A stretch of 64,000 bases of DNA from Solea solea (Eukaryota; Chordata; Actinopteri; Pleuronectiformes; Soleidae), in the NCBI RefSeq assembly GCF_958295425.1, contig NC_081143.1, positions 25,175,586 through 25,239,585 of the forward strand, written 5' to 3'. The notes beneath the pieces are model-generated. The model did not search any database. It was given only the letters and a program-made list of their open reading frames with translations, and was not told the origin of the DNA. Of the stretch, positions 47,692 to 60,070 are shown piece after piece. The number at the start of each line of letters is the position of its first letter. Position 1 is the first letter of the stretch. Both the position numbers and the translations under genes were made by a program.

Positions 47692-50600
47692 CTGGATATG
47701 GAGAGAGGTGGAAGAGAAGGAGTTAAGTCATGAAATGATATCCCCAAAAAATAAAACAAGCCGATGTACCTTTCGCATGTGGATGGCAAACGGTTCTGTC
47801 CAGCCGTCGTACAGCTTGAGGAAGAGGAGGCCCTCGTGTGCCGGGATTTCGTCGGCGTCGTTGATGACGAACACGTCGTCCGGCCTGATGCCGACCAGCC
47901 TGGACATGCCGTTGCGCGTCAAGAATGTGCGCAAGTAGTCGTCGGCGATCCAGCCGTCCTGCCGCCCGCCTTCTGGGAAGTGGTTGAGGAACACGTAGAG
48001 GATCTTGTGACGTATGTAGTCATACGTACCATTGAGGAGTCGCTGAAGAAAACTGGAAAAAGGTCAATAAACTTTAGTTTGTTGATCACTTTCAAAAGGA
48101 CAATCCCAACGGTTTTACACATTTGACTTCCCACCATTGCCAATCATTGTGTAACACATGTTTTACAATAACTTTTCAAATCCAGTCTGAACTTGTGTTC
48201 AAAGCATAGAAAGACATTTCTGTAATAGGGGGCAAAGATGACAGGAGGGAGGCTTTTTATGTTGTTGTTTTTGCCAACTGATGGAAGGTGAAACCATGTT
48301 GTTTGTCATTTATAAGAAAAAAGTTGCATACTGTGTACATATGACCATAATAAGGAACTAAACAAGTTTATTTCATACAGTCTATGGTTAATTTAATTTC
48401 ATCTGGAGGAATGTACCAAGTGCTAATGTTTTCAGAGAACCCCTATTTCACAGGTAACAGCTTGTCTTCAGAGGACACGCCCCGTGTTTTCAGTATTTTG
48501 GATTAGCCCAACCCACAAGGGACAGATAGATTAAAGAACGTCCGGTGGTTTTATTTAATGTTGAGCTACAGTCAGTCCTCCTCTAACCTCCTCTTTGGCT
48601 GTAATTGAGTGTTTCTGCCTCTTTTTCCAAGATAACTTTAACTTTCAACATCTGGCACCATTTAGGAATACGGTACTGAGAAGCTGACGCGCTGGTGAAT
48701 CTAATCTGTGATTGGACGTCCTGAGGGGGCTACCGTAATGACAAGTACATGGGCGCAAAGCTCCATTTCTCTGCTTTCCGTTATCAATCCATCCATCCAT
48801 CCATCTTCTACCGCTTTATCCTACACATGACGGTCGTGGGGGGTGTTGTGCCAATCTCAGGGGTCACACCGTGGACAGATCGCCAGTCCATAGTTTTTGA
48901 ATGTTCTAGACATCACAAACGGTCTAAGAGTTACGGTAATGAGAGGATTGGTAACAGAAGAGTTAACTAGCAAATGTGGACACACAGTTTGGTTACTTTG
49001 TGACAGTGACATGCCAAGAAACATGCTGACGTACAAGCAGTGAGAGAAGAAGAATAAACAAATGCACAAATACAGACTTTCAAGTATCTAAAACACTGAC
49101 GTATACTCGTCAGTGTGACATATTTGCTGAAACAGAACATGACAGGTAAAATGTAAACACAGCATGGTTCAACTCCATAATCATGGAACCGTCACAGGAC
49201 TGGGCTGTAAACGGCCGTGGCGTCCACACTGTGCTACATCACATTGAACAACAGGTAACGACAGGCCTCCGTTTGACAAACGACGCCTTTCAGCGCCGAA
49301 AAACCACTGTCCATACACAACGGCGCCTGGAACACCAACTCAATTAACTTGTCGATATGCACGGCGAAAGGCATTGTTCCTCCAATGTAGCCGCTTTCAT
49401 GCATTGTCACATCCCATGGTTGAACACACCAATCTCTCCCTTCAAGGCCGCACACGCGCTCAATTATGTCGCTCTTGTCATAATCGGCTGGAAAATTGCT
49501 CCTGAGGCATTTCATGTTATCGCCACAGGAAGTTCATTGTTAGTGACGTTCGGGCACAATGATGCTCAAAAAGCATAAAGGTTGGCAGTAAATAAACAAA
49601 AAAAAAAAAAATATGAGCTTTAAGCGGGGACTGCTCGCTGCAACAAGAAGTGTCACAGTTTGACAAAAAGGCAGAATGCAGCAAGTTTTAGTACCAGGAT
49701 AAGTGTTTTTGTTTTCCCTCCAACAGTACTAAACTGGGCTGATTCCACACTGCTGCTCTGTAATCTGGTGCAGGTTAAGCAGCCGTCGCAGCACGACCAG
49801 CAGACCAGCATTTAATTACTTTTTGTATTTGTATTTTGGCCCGATTAGGATTTAAATGTCCAGTGTGTAAAATGTGGGTGATATTACAGTAACTCTCTCC
49901 TCCCTGGTCTTCAACTGGTCCAGAATCCAGCTGCCCGAAATCATCCCCAGAACCCCCTGATTCCGCCACATCAACCCCATCCTACAACATCTCCACTGGC
50001 TCCCGGTCAATCTCAGAATTCAATTCAGAATCCTCATGCATGCGCCTTCAAGGACATCCACAACCTCGCCCCTCTGTATCTCTCCTACCTTCTCCACATC
50101 ACCACCTCCTCCTCTCTCTGACCTCTGACCTCACTGTGTCCTCCGCCCGCCTTTCAGCCACTCTGCTCCCCATCTCTGGAATTCACTCGCACCAGGCATC
50201 CGATACTCTGACTCAAAACCCACCTGTTTGTAATTCCTCTTAGGGCTGGGCGATATGGACCAAAACTGATATCGCGATATTTTTTGTTCGAATGGCGATA
50301 TGCAATATCATAACGATATTTTGAACGAAACGGGTTAGCTCGCTAGCTCACCGGTTGGCCGCTCAGCTGACAGCTGAAACCCGGCGACCGGAGAGTACAA
50401 CAGAAACCCGGAAACAGGAGACCAGAAACCCGGAGACCAGAGCCTCGGTGTCGGACACGGTAAACAACAAGCCGCTGGTGTGTTTTAAGTCCACTTGGAG
50501 CCGAAATCTGCGGCTAACAGTTGAGCGGCTAACAGCTGGTGTCGCTAAAAACTAGCGACAGGCATTAAGTCACCAGCTCAACTTTTATTTTGTATTCACG

Positions 50601-53600
50601 AGTAACGAAGATGGTTAAGAAAAATGTATCGGAGTAAAAGTGTCAGCTATGTTTTCGTTCAAATTTGTCTGTTGTGATGCGTAGCATGGGTGGGACAACA
50701 CTATGTAGGGGGCGTGGCAGAGCAGCTGAACTAGGCTTGTAGGCTTTATTAAATAGCGTTCGCAAGGCAACATCATGTTTTTACAATCACCCACAATTGA
50801 CAAAGTAACTGAAGACCACACAGGTTCTTCTTCTTCAATTGGAAGGGTGAGGGTGAGGGATGTTCGGTTGCGACATGCAACTTCACCGAGAAATGTTACT
50901 ACATTTCTTTAGCTTGAGTAGCATTTATTGCATGTCGCACAAGTTTCCTCTCAGCCGCCTGACTCTGCCTCACTGTGTCTGTGCGATAAGGGCCACAGGT
51001 TTGAGACTTCTGCTCTAAACAGTGCACCCAGTCCCAAATTTGTGTTATACTCTTTAATCCAGTTTTAATTTTTCTGAATATACTCCTGTCGTGTCGCGTC
51101 GGGGCACGGGACTCATCTGCTGACACCACAGAGCAGCTCAGCTGAGGATTACACCTCTGCTTTAAGTACATTTCAACCCTAAGGGCACGGTTTGTATTAA
51201 TTCAAACACACCCGTCCAGAAATGTGAGTCTTACCTCAAAGGCCGCTTCTCTCCGTAGGCAGTAAAGTTGGATTCACATATGAGAAACACGTCGACGGCG
51301 TGGGAAAGCTCGTGAAAGCGCGCATGCAGGAGGTCAAACTCGTGGTTGACGTTGATGGCGTTGATCACCCTCCGTGGCGTCTCTCTTGGCGTCAGCCTCT
51401 CCTTGGTTGGCAGGTTGGAGTGATACACCATGGTGGGCACTCCACAGTAAGGTCCGTGCCATCCAGGCCGACACACGCACTTAACCAACCGCTTCCCATT
51501 GCCTCTGGGCCTCATCTTGGCTTTGGGCGCTATAGTGGACGGCTGCTGCACCTCCAGAGTTTTCCGTTGCCCAACCCGAGAACCTTCCCCAACTCCATTG
51601 GCGACAATGCTCCCCGATCTTGCAGAGTACTCCTTTGGGGTCGCGACCTCTGTCCCCTGCCTGAAGCAAAGAGCTCCAGCTTTGGTTCGGACAAAGTAAG
51701 GGGTTTTGTCGTCTTGTAGCTGGTATGTGCGCGTGGAAAGATCTTCCACGAGTTCCAAAGGTTCCTGCAGCTGATCTTTGAGGAACACCGCCTTGTGTTG
51801 GCTTCTTTCCTTTAGGACCTGTGGGAGATCTAGCCTGGCAGCTTGAGTGTGATGGCTGGGGGCTCTCTCCTGGAAAGACAAACAAACAGGAAAAGGTTGA
51901 GGAAGCTTCATCTTCAAAACAAAAGCTACTATCAGTAATTTTCACAGGAAGAGATCGAGAAAATTTGACACCAAGAAAAACTTTGATATGAGAAGATTGT
52001 CATTCATCCAGAGTCATGATCGTATTTGAGATGATAGTTAGGTATATTCCAGGTTTTTTAACCATGTTCTTTCATTCCTTCTTTTTCTTTTCTTTCCTTT
52101 CATGAAAGTGTAGACCACAATACAGTACAGTGTTACATAAATCCTAATAACCAAGATAACACTTTTCATGATTGGAAAGGACAAGTGAAAAGAACACAAT
52201 TCTTATTTATATCTGTCTCAAACATAAACTCAAAGAATCTTAGATGGTATGTCACTTACAGTTAGTTGCACCCTCATCCTCAAACAAACAAAACAACCCA
52301 TAAGTGTTCATTTTAAAGACCAAAACATCTCAAAATTTAAACATCCAGTCAAATTTCCAATGCATAGTTATCATGTTATCATGCAAGAACATAATAACAC
52401 TTTTTTTAATAGACATTGTTGATGATTCTCATTAAGAGTAAGCACTGACATTAATGTGTACGTTATAGAACGCATTACATCCATAATTTAAATGGTGATA
52501 AATGTGGCAGCCCTCTATTTTATTCTCTCCCCTTCAGATTATCTCGATCCAGCATTTCCCAAACTCCTCCTGGACGCCGCTGATTATTGCTTTCAGTGAG
52601 TTTCATCACTTAAACTTCTGCTCTCCGATCATATCACATTAACGGCTGCAGAGGAAAAAAAGGGGGTAGTAACACGTTACAAGGTGATAATGCTGCTGGC
52701 AGCACGGTGCTACAGCCACGCAACAGCAGTGGCTATTAGCCATCGACAATTCTAATACACTTAATGGGCTGCAAGGAGTTCGGTTTTGACACCAAAGTTA
52801 CTTTCCTGGCAGTTGTTTTGCACAACACAGGTTACTGATATCAGGAACAACCGAGTGCTGAGTGGCAGCAACATGAATCAGCATTTATCACCTGAATCAG
52901 TCTTCATTATGGGTGTTTTATGCTGTGTTAAAGTGTATATTAATGTGCAGCGGAGCTTCAAATTGGGCGCATAATTGGATAAGATTGTTAGCTTTCAGGG
53001 CGCAGTTTCTGGGCTCGTCTCGTTGTCACATATCAGCAGGTTATACGGTGTTACCTTGTCAGCGGCATCAGGCGAGATTAAAGGTAAGCGCACGAAACGA
53101 GTGCAAACAGTCTGCAGTTATTGCTAAGTTGTTAAGAAATAAAAGTGCAGCTGCTGCATTCACAGCAACACCTCACCACGACAGCGTCAGTATGAAATAC
53201 AGGATTTCTCCCACAAACTAATGACTTTTCATACAGTAATTCACAAGGCGACGACGTGACCTCTGAAGGCTCCGTGAAAGCGAACGCACGGAGGAGGAGA
53301 GCATTTGCAAAGTGATAAATCACACGTATGCAGAAGGCATGCAGTCACTAATGTGTGAGGTGCTATTACATTATGAAAATATCTCTAATAGCACAGTGCA
53401 CAATAATACGTTTATAATTGTCTCTATTTCTCTTATCCATTTTATCCCCTCAGTAGAAAGGACACCAAGGATTGCTTTAGAAAATGGCCATAAACAAGTA
53501 TTGTGTTTGAGACCTAATTATTCTGGAGGTTTGGACATTGAAAAGTGAGGTCCAGGATCAATTTCACGTCTATTTTGCTGCAAACTGCATGTGCAATATA

Positions 53601-54194
53601 GAGGAAATAGGTAAGTGCCCGACTTTCTAGAAGAGCAACATGGCTCACTGGCTTGAACATCTTGAAAACCAAGATGTTCTGCGCCACGCAAGTGTTTTTA
53701 ACGGACCTCAGTTCAGTTTTACTCCTGAATTTCCTGGGCCTGGTTCAGGTCTGCTACCTGTTCATGTAGTGCAAGGACTGAGGTTCAGGTACAAAGGGGG
53801 GAATGAATCAGTCAGGCAACAAGTCAAGTCAACGACCCATTAAAATGATTTTGAAGGTGATATATTAAGGTAAAAACAACACAACTTGGTTGAGATCAAA
53901 TTCAAGGACTTTGCAAGGACTTTCCAGGGCCAATTCCCTCAAATTCAAGGAGCAAAGATGGGAGGGCGACTTGTAAGAGCCGATTCACCCCATGGCGTCC
54001 ACTTTTATTGATTTGCAGCACGCTCTGCATCTGGACAAGTGATTGTCCTTGGCATCTTGGTCAAAGTCAGTCTTTGTCGCTTTCTTTGTTGAGCCAGAGA
54101 TGTTGGAATTTGCATTTCCCAGGCTTTCACGTTATTTGCTCTCTCTTTGCTTAACGTTACTCGCTCATTGTTCTGCACAGAATCTCACGTTGGC

Positions 54195-54279
<85 letters not shown>

Positions 54280-55277
54280 AGAGAGAGAGACAGAGAGAGT
54301 TGTTCTGCGTCAAGCATTGCAGGGAGCATGAAGCAGTAGGTCATGTCGTAACAAACAAGGGCATATCTGCGGTGGGAGACATCTAAATATTTACTTTACG
54401 TCCAATGACCTTTCAATGACCCGTGTCTATTTAAAGTGAGGGCCTTTCGAAAAGTTATCTTCAAATTCACAGACTTTCAAGGACCTGTTGGAATCAGGTC
54501 GCCTGGATTCATTTTAATTTCATGGCTGTAGCATTGTCAAAACATGTCCAATGACTGAGCACCTCTGCCCCTTTCTGCAACCTTCTTCCAAGATGATTTT
54601 CCACTTTCATTATCTGGCAGTTATCCAACCGTTTAGGAATCACAGTACTGAGAAGCTGACGTCACAAACGTGCGACATGCTGGTGAATCTTGGACAGTTG
54701 TTCCGCGGAAGTCCTCTATTTCTCTGCTTTCCATCCATCCATCTTCTACTGATTTGTCCTCCACAGGAGGGTCGCCATGACAACAACAACGACAAATCAT
54801 TTTGATAACTTAATTACACCGCCTCACACTATCACTCTTTCATACCTGGTTTGGAGAGTCTCCCCGCTGGTTCTCTTTTGGTTCCTCCCAGGGGTGAGGA
54901 GGTGCAGGTTCCTCCCTCAGCCTGATCTCCAGTCCCGCTCTGCCAACAATCCCAGGACCTCCAACTACGACCCCGCCAAGCCCCATCCCTCCTCCGTCCC
55001 CTCCTCCACCCAAACCTTTATCTTTAGTGTCCGATTGACGGAGCACAGGTAAGGGTGGCGCCTCTTCGGGGGAGGCCGGGCTGAGCGGGGTGGTGCCCAC
55101 GCCTTTCTCCCTCCAGAAGAAGCCCGTGACCATGATGAAGGACTTGATGTTGGGGTACGGGGCGGAGAGCTCACGCAGCAGGGAGACATAGTGGAGGGCC
55201 TTGTAGTAGTGGAGGAAGGAGATGACGCACAGGCCCACCGTGCAGAGCAAGAACACTCTGTGCCGCCGCATTTTCAT
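47194..55277 (-). CDS. mgat3: Beta-1,4-mannosyl-glycoprotein 4-beta-N-acetylglucosaminyltransferase (GnT-III), whole spliced gene
   Basis: Four exons (55277-54846, 51869-51235, 48052-47770, 47691-47194) join in phases 0, 2, 0 to 1848 bases, 615 residues. GnT-III is a Golgi type II membrane enzyme that transfers GlcNAc from UDP-GlcNAc in beta-1,4 linkage to the core mannose, making the bisecting GlcNAc that blocks further branching. Visible features: MKMRR start, one membrane anchor (about 8-24), a variable stem, an EGF-like CVCRPGWHGPYCG motif (275-287), then the GT17 domain with NINAINVNHEFDLL-type core, D421-A-D423-E acidic motif and a Cys/Trp-rich HFAGWHCSWCF segment. Sequons occur at N345 and N363. 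It is longer than the human enzyme (533 residues), mostly in the stem, with a Gly-rich tract at 88-112. The C-terminus is shorter than in human. Fish may carry two mgat3 copies; which one this is cannot be told. Confidence 0.95.
47770..48052 (-). CDS. mgat3: mgat3 coding exon 3: GT17 core with DADE motif
   Basis: The acceptor TTTTTCCAG ends at 48053; the first base completes Ser356. Residues 357-450 include the N363-G-T sequon, GGRQDGWIADDYLRTFL, the acidic DADEIPA motif at 421-427 (likely nucleotide-sugar/metal site) and KLYDGWTEPFA. The donor AAAG/GTACAT is at 47770/47769. The following intron is only 78 bases, typical of compact teleost introns. Confidence 0.93.
48590..48890. repeat. Intronic repeat block, duplicated at 54560-54777
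   Basis: TTAGGAATACGGTACTGAGA, AAGCTGACG, GCTGGTGAATCT, TTTCTCTGCTTTCC and ATCCATCCATCTTCTAC occur in the same order at 54640-54745. Both copies lie in mgat3 introns, in the same orientation, about 6 kb apart. Confidence 0.8.
49234..49515 (-). pseudogene. Unidentified 93-codon frame inside mgat3 intron 2
   Basis: A GC-balanced, CpG-containing 93-codon frame sits in the intron between mgat3 exons 2 and 3 on the same strand. Its sequence is not low-complexity and includes MDSGFSALKGVV, which vaguely recalls the DSGF/DSxF region of piggyBac-type transposases. The homology is too weak to claim. It has no splice sites consistent with mgat3 phase. A decayed transposase fragment is my best guess. 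Confidence 0.25.
49880..50240 (+). mobile_element. LINE reverse transcriptase C-terminal remnant
   Basis: In broken frames the + strand reads LVQNPAAR, then a block equivalent to LHWLPVNLRIQFRILMHAFKD and LAPLYLSYLL, typical of L2/Rex-like LINEs (opposite in orientation to mgat3). Stops and shifts show it is dead. Confidence 0.7.
50240..50620. mobile_element. hAT-like element fragment
   Basis: TAGGGCTGGGCGATATGGACC followed by repeated CGATAT words is a very common fish hAT terminus. It lies directly after the LINE remnant in mgat3 intron 2. The right terminus was not resolved. Confidence 0.55.
51235..51869 (-). CDS. mgat3: mgat3 coding exon 2: stem, EGF-like motif, start of GT17 domain
   Basis: The acceptor TTTCCAG ends at 51870. 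The exon encodes residues 145-355 plus two bases of codon 356 and ends at donor TTTGAG/GTAAGA (51235/51234). It contains YFVRTKAG, the CVCRPGWHGPYCG motif, SNLPTKERL and RRVINAINVNHEFDLL, all closely matching mammalian GnT-III, and ends at FTAYGEKRPL. Overlapping frames on both strands are shadows. Confidence 0.95.
53860..54510. mobile_element. Putative DNA-transposon relic around a long (AG)n run
   Basis: CAAATTCAAGGACTTTGCAA at the left and TTCAAATTCACAGACTTTCAAGGACC at the right are variants of a sequence common in fish DNA elements. The (AG)n microsatellite at 54199-54299, with CAGA and GGGA interruptions, lies inside. It lies in mgat3 intron 1. Confidence 0.4.
54846..55277 (-). CDS. mgat3: mgat3 coding exon 1: cytoplasmic tail, membrane anchor, stem
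   Basis: The start is ATG at 55277, giving MKMRRHR as in vertebrate GnT-III. An AG acceptor with a pyrimidine-rich tract ends at 55279, one base before the ATG, so an upstream non-coding exon must exist and the apparent N-terminal extension to 55325 is intron. Residues 1-144 include the anchor and the FFW motif shared with the human protein, then a Pro- and Gly-rich stem. The donor CAG/GTATGA at 54846/54845 leaves phase 0. Confidence 0.9.
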
Positions 55278-55650
55278 CCTGGAATCAGAGGGAGGAGAAG
55301 GTAGGTGAGAGAAATGAAGAAACAAGATTAAAAAAAACCCGACTTCCTCTGAAGGAAATTTATCTTTAGTCTTTAGTATGACTTCAGGGATTGTTGCAAA
55401 AAAAGCTAAAAAAAAAATCTATTTTTGTCCAGACTTTTAATAAACTACCTACTATAGACTACTATAAACCTGGAATGCAAACACAAAACTGGAATTAACC
55501 AACTAAAAGTATACAATAATTCTTTTTTTTTTTTTAAATACTAACGATGCAAATTTATAGTCACTCACTGACAAAGCGTACAAGTTCTCAGTTAAATGAA
55601 ATGAAATGAAAAGTTAAACAAACTGACAACCAGAGCTCAAACTGCACATT

Positions 55651-56010
55651 AGGGCTGAAACAATGACTCAATGAATCGATTATTAAGCGGTTACTAAGTT
55701 AATCATCAACTATTTTAGTACTCGATGAATCGCTTTGAAGCTTTTTTTCATGATTCAAACAAGATTTCTAACAAGATAGCTTTTATCTAAAGAACAAAAC
55801 TGTTAATAAATGATATTGTAACAAGTGTCAAATCTTGCATTTGCCATCCGGCGTAACCCTGAACTGAGCTAACTTAACTTTGGTTCCTACAGTGAATTTT
55901 TCCTTTGTTGCAGATAAGAAATCATTCAAAGTGAATCATTTTGGTTTACTCGATTACTCAATTAATCGTGAGAATAATGGACAGATTCTTCGGTTATGAA
56001 AATAATCGAC
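55651..56010. mobile_element. hAT-like MITE upstream of mgat3 coding exon 1
   Basis: Starts TAGGGCTGAAACAATGACTC with many ATCGATT words and ends near GAAAATAATCGACGAT. Typical of a fish family whose termini read CAGGGCTGCAACTAACGATT. It would lie within the mgat3 5' intron. Confidence 0.55.
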
Positions 56011-59000
56011 GATCTCCACACAGTCCGGAGATCGTCATAATCATAACATCTATTACATATAATAATATATTTATATAGAGCAATAGTTTTTAAAAGTTCT
56101 ACAACTTTTAGAAGCGCAATCGTCCAAATATCACAAGGAAGACGCTGCATGACTCACTATTCAGTGCTTTTTCACTCACTTCTCGGCTAAGAATCAGTAA
56201 GTTGTGGCTTAGACACAAACTTGGATAAGAAGTTAATTCACAAACTTAAAAAAATAAAACAAAATAAACAAATGTTCCCGCAAAGCACAATTAGCCACAC
56301 TGACATTGCAGAGCCTGTTCCGTGGCTGTGCTGTGACCTCTGTCTGCCCACTGAGCTGTCCATGATTTATTCCGATGATCACACTGATTCAATTATTTCA
56401 TTTCATTCCCATCGTGTAGCTTTTTATTAAGGACGGGAAATACAGGAAAGAGTGAGACTGGAAGAGGCGGAGAGAATTGACATCGTCACCACGTTTTCAC
56501 AAATGTAGCTCGACACTGACTAATTACAGAGCACCCTAAAACAGTTGTTCGCGCATTAAAAAAAAAACCAGGATTGAAATGACAAATTAGGCATAAAAGT
56601 GGATTCTAAGCGTTTGAATAAGAAGTGGGATTTCCCTTTTTTAACTAAATATACACTTAAACATCTCAAATATTATTTTTGCACTGTGTATGTCTTCAAA
56701 AATGCAGAATAATAACAACAATTTAAAAATCTATGGTTTGGAAATCACACAATCAGTTTTTGCCCTATAACGCAAACTTTCTCTGCTTCACACATTATAC
56801 ATGATACAAGAATTAAGGACTAATGACGGTCTTCTGTTCAGGAATTCCCCCCCTTTTTTCCACAGGAGCCAGAGCTAGCATAAGGTCAAGGTCGAGGTCA
56901 AAAAAACGCTTGTAAAAAAAAGAGCTTTACATGCTTAAACTAAGTTAAAAGAAATAAATAATCCATCCTTGGGTGTATAAACTCTGGAGAAAGTCTAACG
57001 CGTTAGAATAAGGTCAGCGAGCATTGGCGTCAGCATGACCAGCAGTACAGCCAAAGATTTGCGCTGTAACAGCCACGATATAGTTCTTCTGCAATGTGTT
57101 TTTCCTCGTCCATCTTCATTTAACACACGCAGCTTCTCGAAGCAGCAGTAAGAGTAATAAGCAGCAGTCACAGTGAGCAGCTGCATATCATGTTTCCTCT
57201 GTGAGGAGCAGCTGATTGGCCGAAAAAAAATCTCAAGCACTGGAATGTGATATTGCCACTCATGGCGATCAAATACAAAGTTTATGGTTTTAAGACCCAC
57301 AATACTGTGATCTGAGGCATGCGGTGGCTTCTTTGAAAAAAAAAAACAAAAAAAAACTTTTTTCTTTGTTTATTCAGTGTCGGGTGACATAAATAACGAA
57401 GTAAAGTACATAGTAATGTGAAAATTCTACTCAAGTACAACACTGAGTCACAAAATGTGCAGTTTGGGTGACGATGGGATAGATCACGTCACCATACATC
57501 ACGCCACCGCTCATTATCACCAGTTTAGCAGAAGTTCAGAATTCACAATTCACAACATTCAGCTAAATGAGGAACAGCCACATGGTGCAATGCTCAATTA
57601 CTCAAAAACAAGAAGCAACATTCTACAGTAATAACCACATCTCTTCTCAGTACACTACAGAGGTTCCTTGTTTTTACTGATACAGTTTGCTTGAATCCGC
57701 ATCAAATCTGACCAGTTGCGGGGAGGAACGGGGGATAAAGCAATAGCGCAGATTGCTTTCTAAAATTACACAAATTGTGTGAGAAGGATTTGTGTTTTTA
57801 AGAATCTTTAGTCTCTATTGTATTTGTATTATATTGTTATTGATGCTTTCTGCTCTTTTTTATTGTGTATATATGTATTGTATAACTGGCTTCTCTTGAG
57901 TGTGTATTTCCATTGTTCTGAGGAAGGATTAGTGCAATTGAGAAATATTTTTTCTCTATTTACTGTCATTTTGAGTTTAAATTATATTATTTTTTTCCTC
58001 ACAGATCTTGTCATACTTGTTTATATTTAGCATATATATTTTAGACGTCCTTGTGGACATATAATAAAACATCACGTTTGCCTGGAGGAGACTGATTGTC
58101 ATGGGTCAAGCCCACTCTGGTACCCCAAGGGAGGGGTACCAAGGGATGGAACAGTTGGGGCTGGTTAATTTGGTACTAAATCTAATGGAAACACAAAAAA
58201 ATAGGGACAATACTGTTCCAAAACTGAACCATTCCACTCACTGGAAACTAAAAAAGCTACTGGTGCAACCACGGACTTCACCATAGAGGTACAATTTGTT
58301 TAAAAAAGTAGGTGATATCTGTCAAATTTGACATATTCTGAGCTGTAATAAAACCGTCATCAGAGTCAGAGGTGCTTGACATTTAAGGTGAAAGGAAGCT
58401 TGGTTTAAAAGCTGTTGCTGCTTCATCGACCACAGACAGAGTGCCCATTTTAGAAAAAAGAAACAGACGACTACCTGTCCAGAGTGTACCCTGCCTTTCT
58501 TTCACCCCGTGTCAGCTGGGATTGGCGGAGGATAAAGAGGTAGATAATGGACCGACGTATGGAAACAGATGCCTGAAAAAGCCCTTGAATTAAAAGTAGA
58601 AGCTATCTAAAAAACGCTGCTTCTGGGAAAAAAAAACCTTGCTTGTCCTCAATCATATTATCTCGTGATATACCGTCTCCTCACTGCTATGCTATGCTGC
58701 TGAACACAGTCACATTTGGAAGAAAAGAAGGATAAGAGAGGTCAGAGGAATAATGGGGGATGAGACGGAAGCTGGTGGTGCATCAATGACGCTTTGAGCC
58801 ACTTCATCTCCCACCGTCACATCCTCCCTGCAAACTCTCGGTTCACTATCATCCGTCACGTCTAATTCCTCTTCACGCTCACTCCTTCACTGTGCTCTCC
58901 TCTGACTCACACACTCATCTCTCTTTCTACCCCGGAACAGAGAGAGAGACATGGAACCAAACTTGAAAGACGGGACACACTTATTTCAATCAACACTCAG

Positions 59001-59684
59001 AAGGACATGTCAGATTTGAGACGCCACAGTCTCCTGTGAGGTGTGCGTTGCTGTCACGCTCCTAAAACCTCAAGCCTTATTCAAGTCTCCACCACCAGCA
59101 GCGCTTAGATCAAGTCTAGTCCCCATTAACTGAATCTGAGTCATCAATGCTGAGTCTGGGTCAAGTTCCAAGATGGCCTCCAGTGCTTCGCTTAGAGCTG
59201 ATATACAAATAAATAAAAGGTTTCACATGAAATGCTAATGACACATTTGTCACTATTTCACAGAGCTTATTAGTCTGATGGACAACACGGGCTCTTTAAA
59301 TACCGTAACACTGTAGACTGAACATCGGTTCCTGCAGATTTAATGTCAAATATAAATGATATGAAGCCTATTTAACAAAGATTCCTCATCTTCATCTCCT
59401 GACTCTGAATGCAGTCAGTGTTCAAGTCTGAGTCAGAGTATGAATCATCAAAGATTTTATGAAAAAATAGGTTTTTAAAATCTGTTAGTTTCTTTTATGA
59501 AGGAAGAAATTGTTTGAATTGCAAAAAACTACTCAGTGAATTAGTAGTTTTATTGTAACATACTTTTACTTGAGTATATATTTGAAGAAAGAACGGTACT
59601 TTTACGCCGTTCCATTTGGCTAAGTTACGGTCGTTACTTAATTTTTTTATATATCTTTTTTTTTATTACATGCGCAATCTATTT

Positions 59685-59800
59685 CTCTCCCCAGGGGTCT
59701 ATTCTGGGTCTCCTACTGTTCATCATACACATGTAACTTTGAACTTGGAATTCCACTGTCACGCTGATGATACGCAGCTGTTCCTGAGGGCTAAATAACG
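59685..59800 (+). mobile_element. LINE reverse transcriptase fragment with ADDT motif
   Basis: The short frame CAGGGGTCTATTCTGG... matches the GVxQGSxLGP block, and HCHADDTQLFLRAK carries the catalytic ADD motif of L2-like LINEs, followed at once by a stop. Only about 115 bases remain. Confidence 0.7.
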
Positions 59801-59859
59801 CGACTATTGAAATACGCTTTTTTTATTGCCACGTTTTTTGTTTTATTTTATTATTTATT

Positions 59860-60070
59860 TTAGGGGACGAGCACTTCTTCTTATTATTTTTCCTCAAAAT
59901 GAATCGCATTTTTGAGAACCCGAACATACCCCAAAACTCACAGATTTTTGTGAGCGCATAAGTCCAGATTAAAATGTACGTGTGAACATCGCTCAGCAAA
60001 AAAAGTGTGGAAAATTGAAAGTGGGCGGGGCTATAAACTCACGCAAAAAAACTTCTATTTTAGTAGTATT
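59860..60070. repeat. Interspersed repeat with CTTCTTCTTATTATTTTTCCTC
   Basis: GGGGACGAGCACTTCTTCTT, GAATCGCATTTTTGAGAACCC and AAAGTGGGCGGGGCTA are pieces of an abundant fish repeat whose class I cannot name. Confidence 0.45.

Noticed and set aside
47110..48126. Antisense frames over mgat3 exons 3-4
   Set aside because: Shadows of GC-rich coding exons; they cross the introns and lack protein features.
51300..51719. 139-codon + strand frame over mgat3 exon 2
   Set aside because: Antisense shadow of conserved GnT-III sequence.
55278..55325. N-terminal extension of mgat3 starting at 55325
   Set aside because: A splice acceptor lies one base before the conserved MKMRR start, so the extension is intron.
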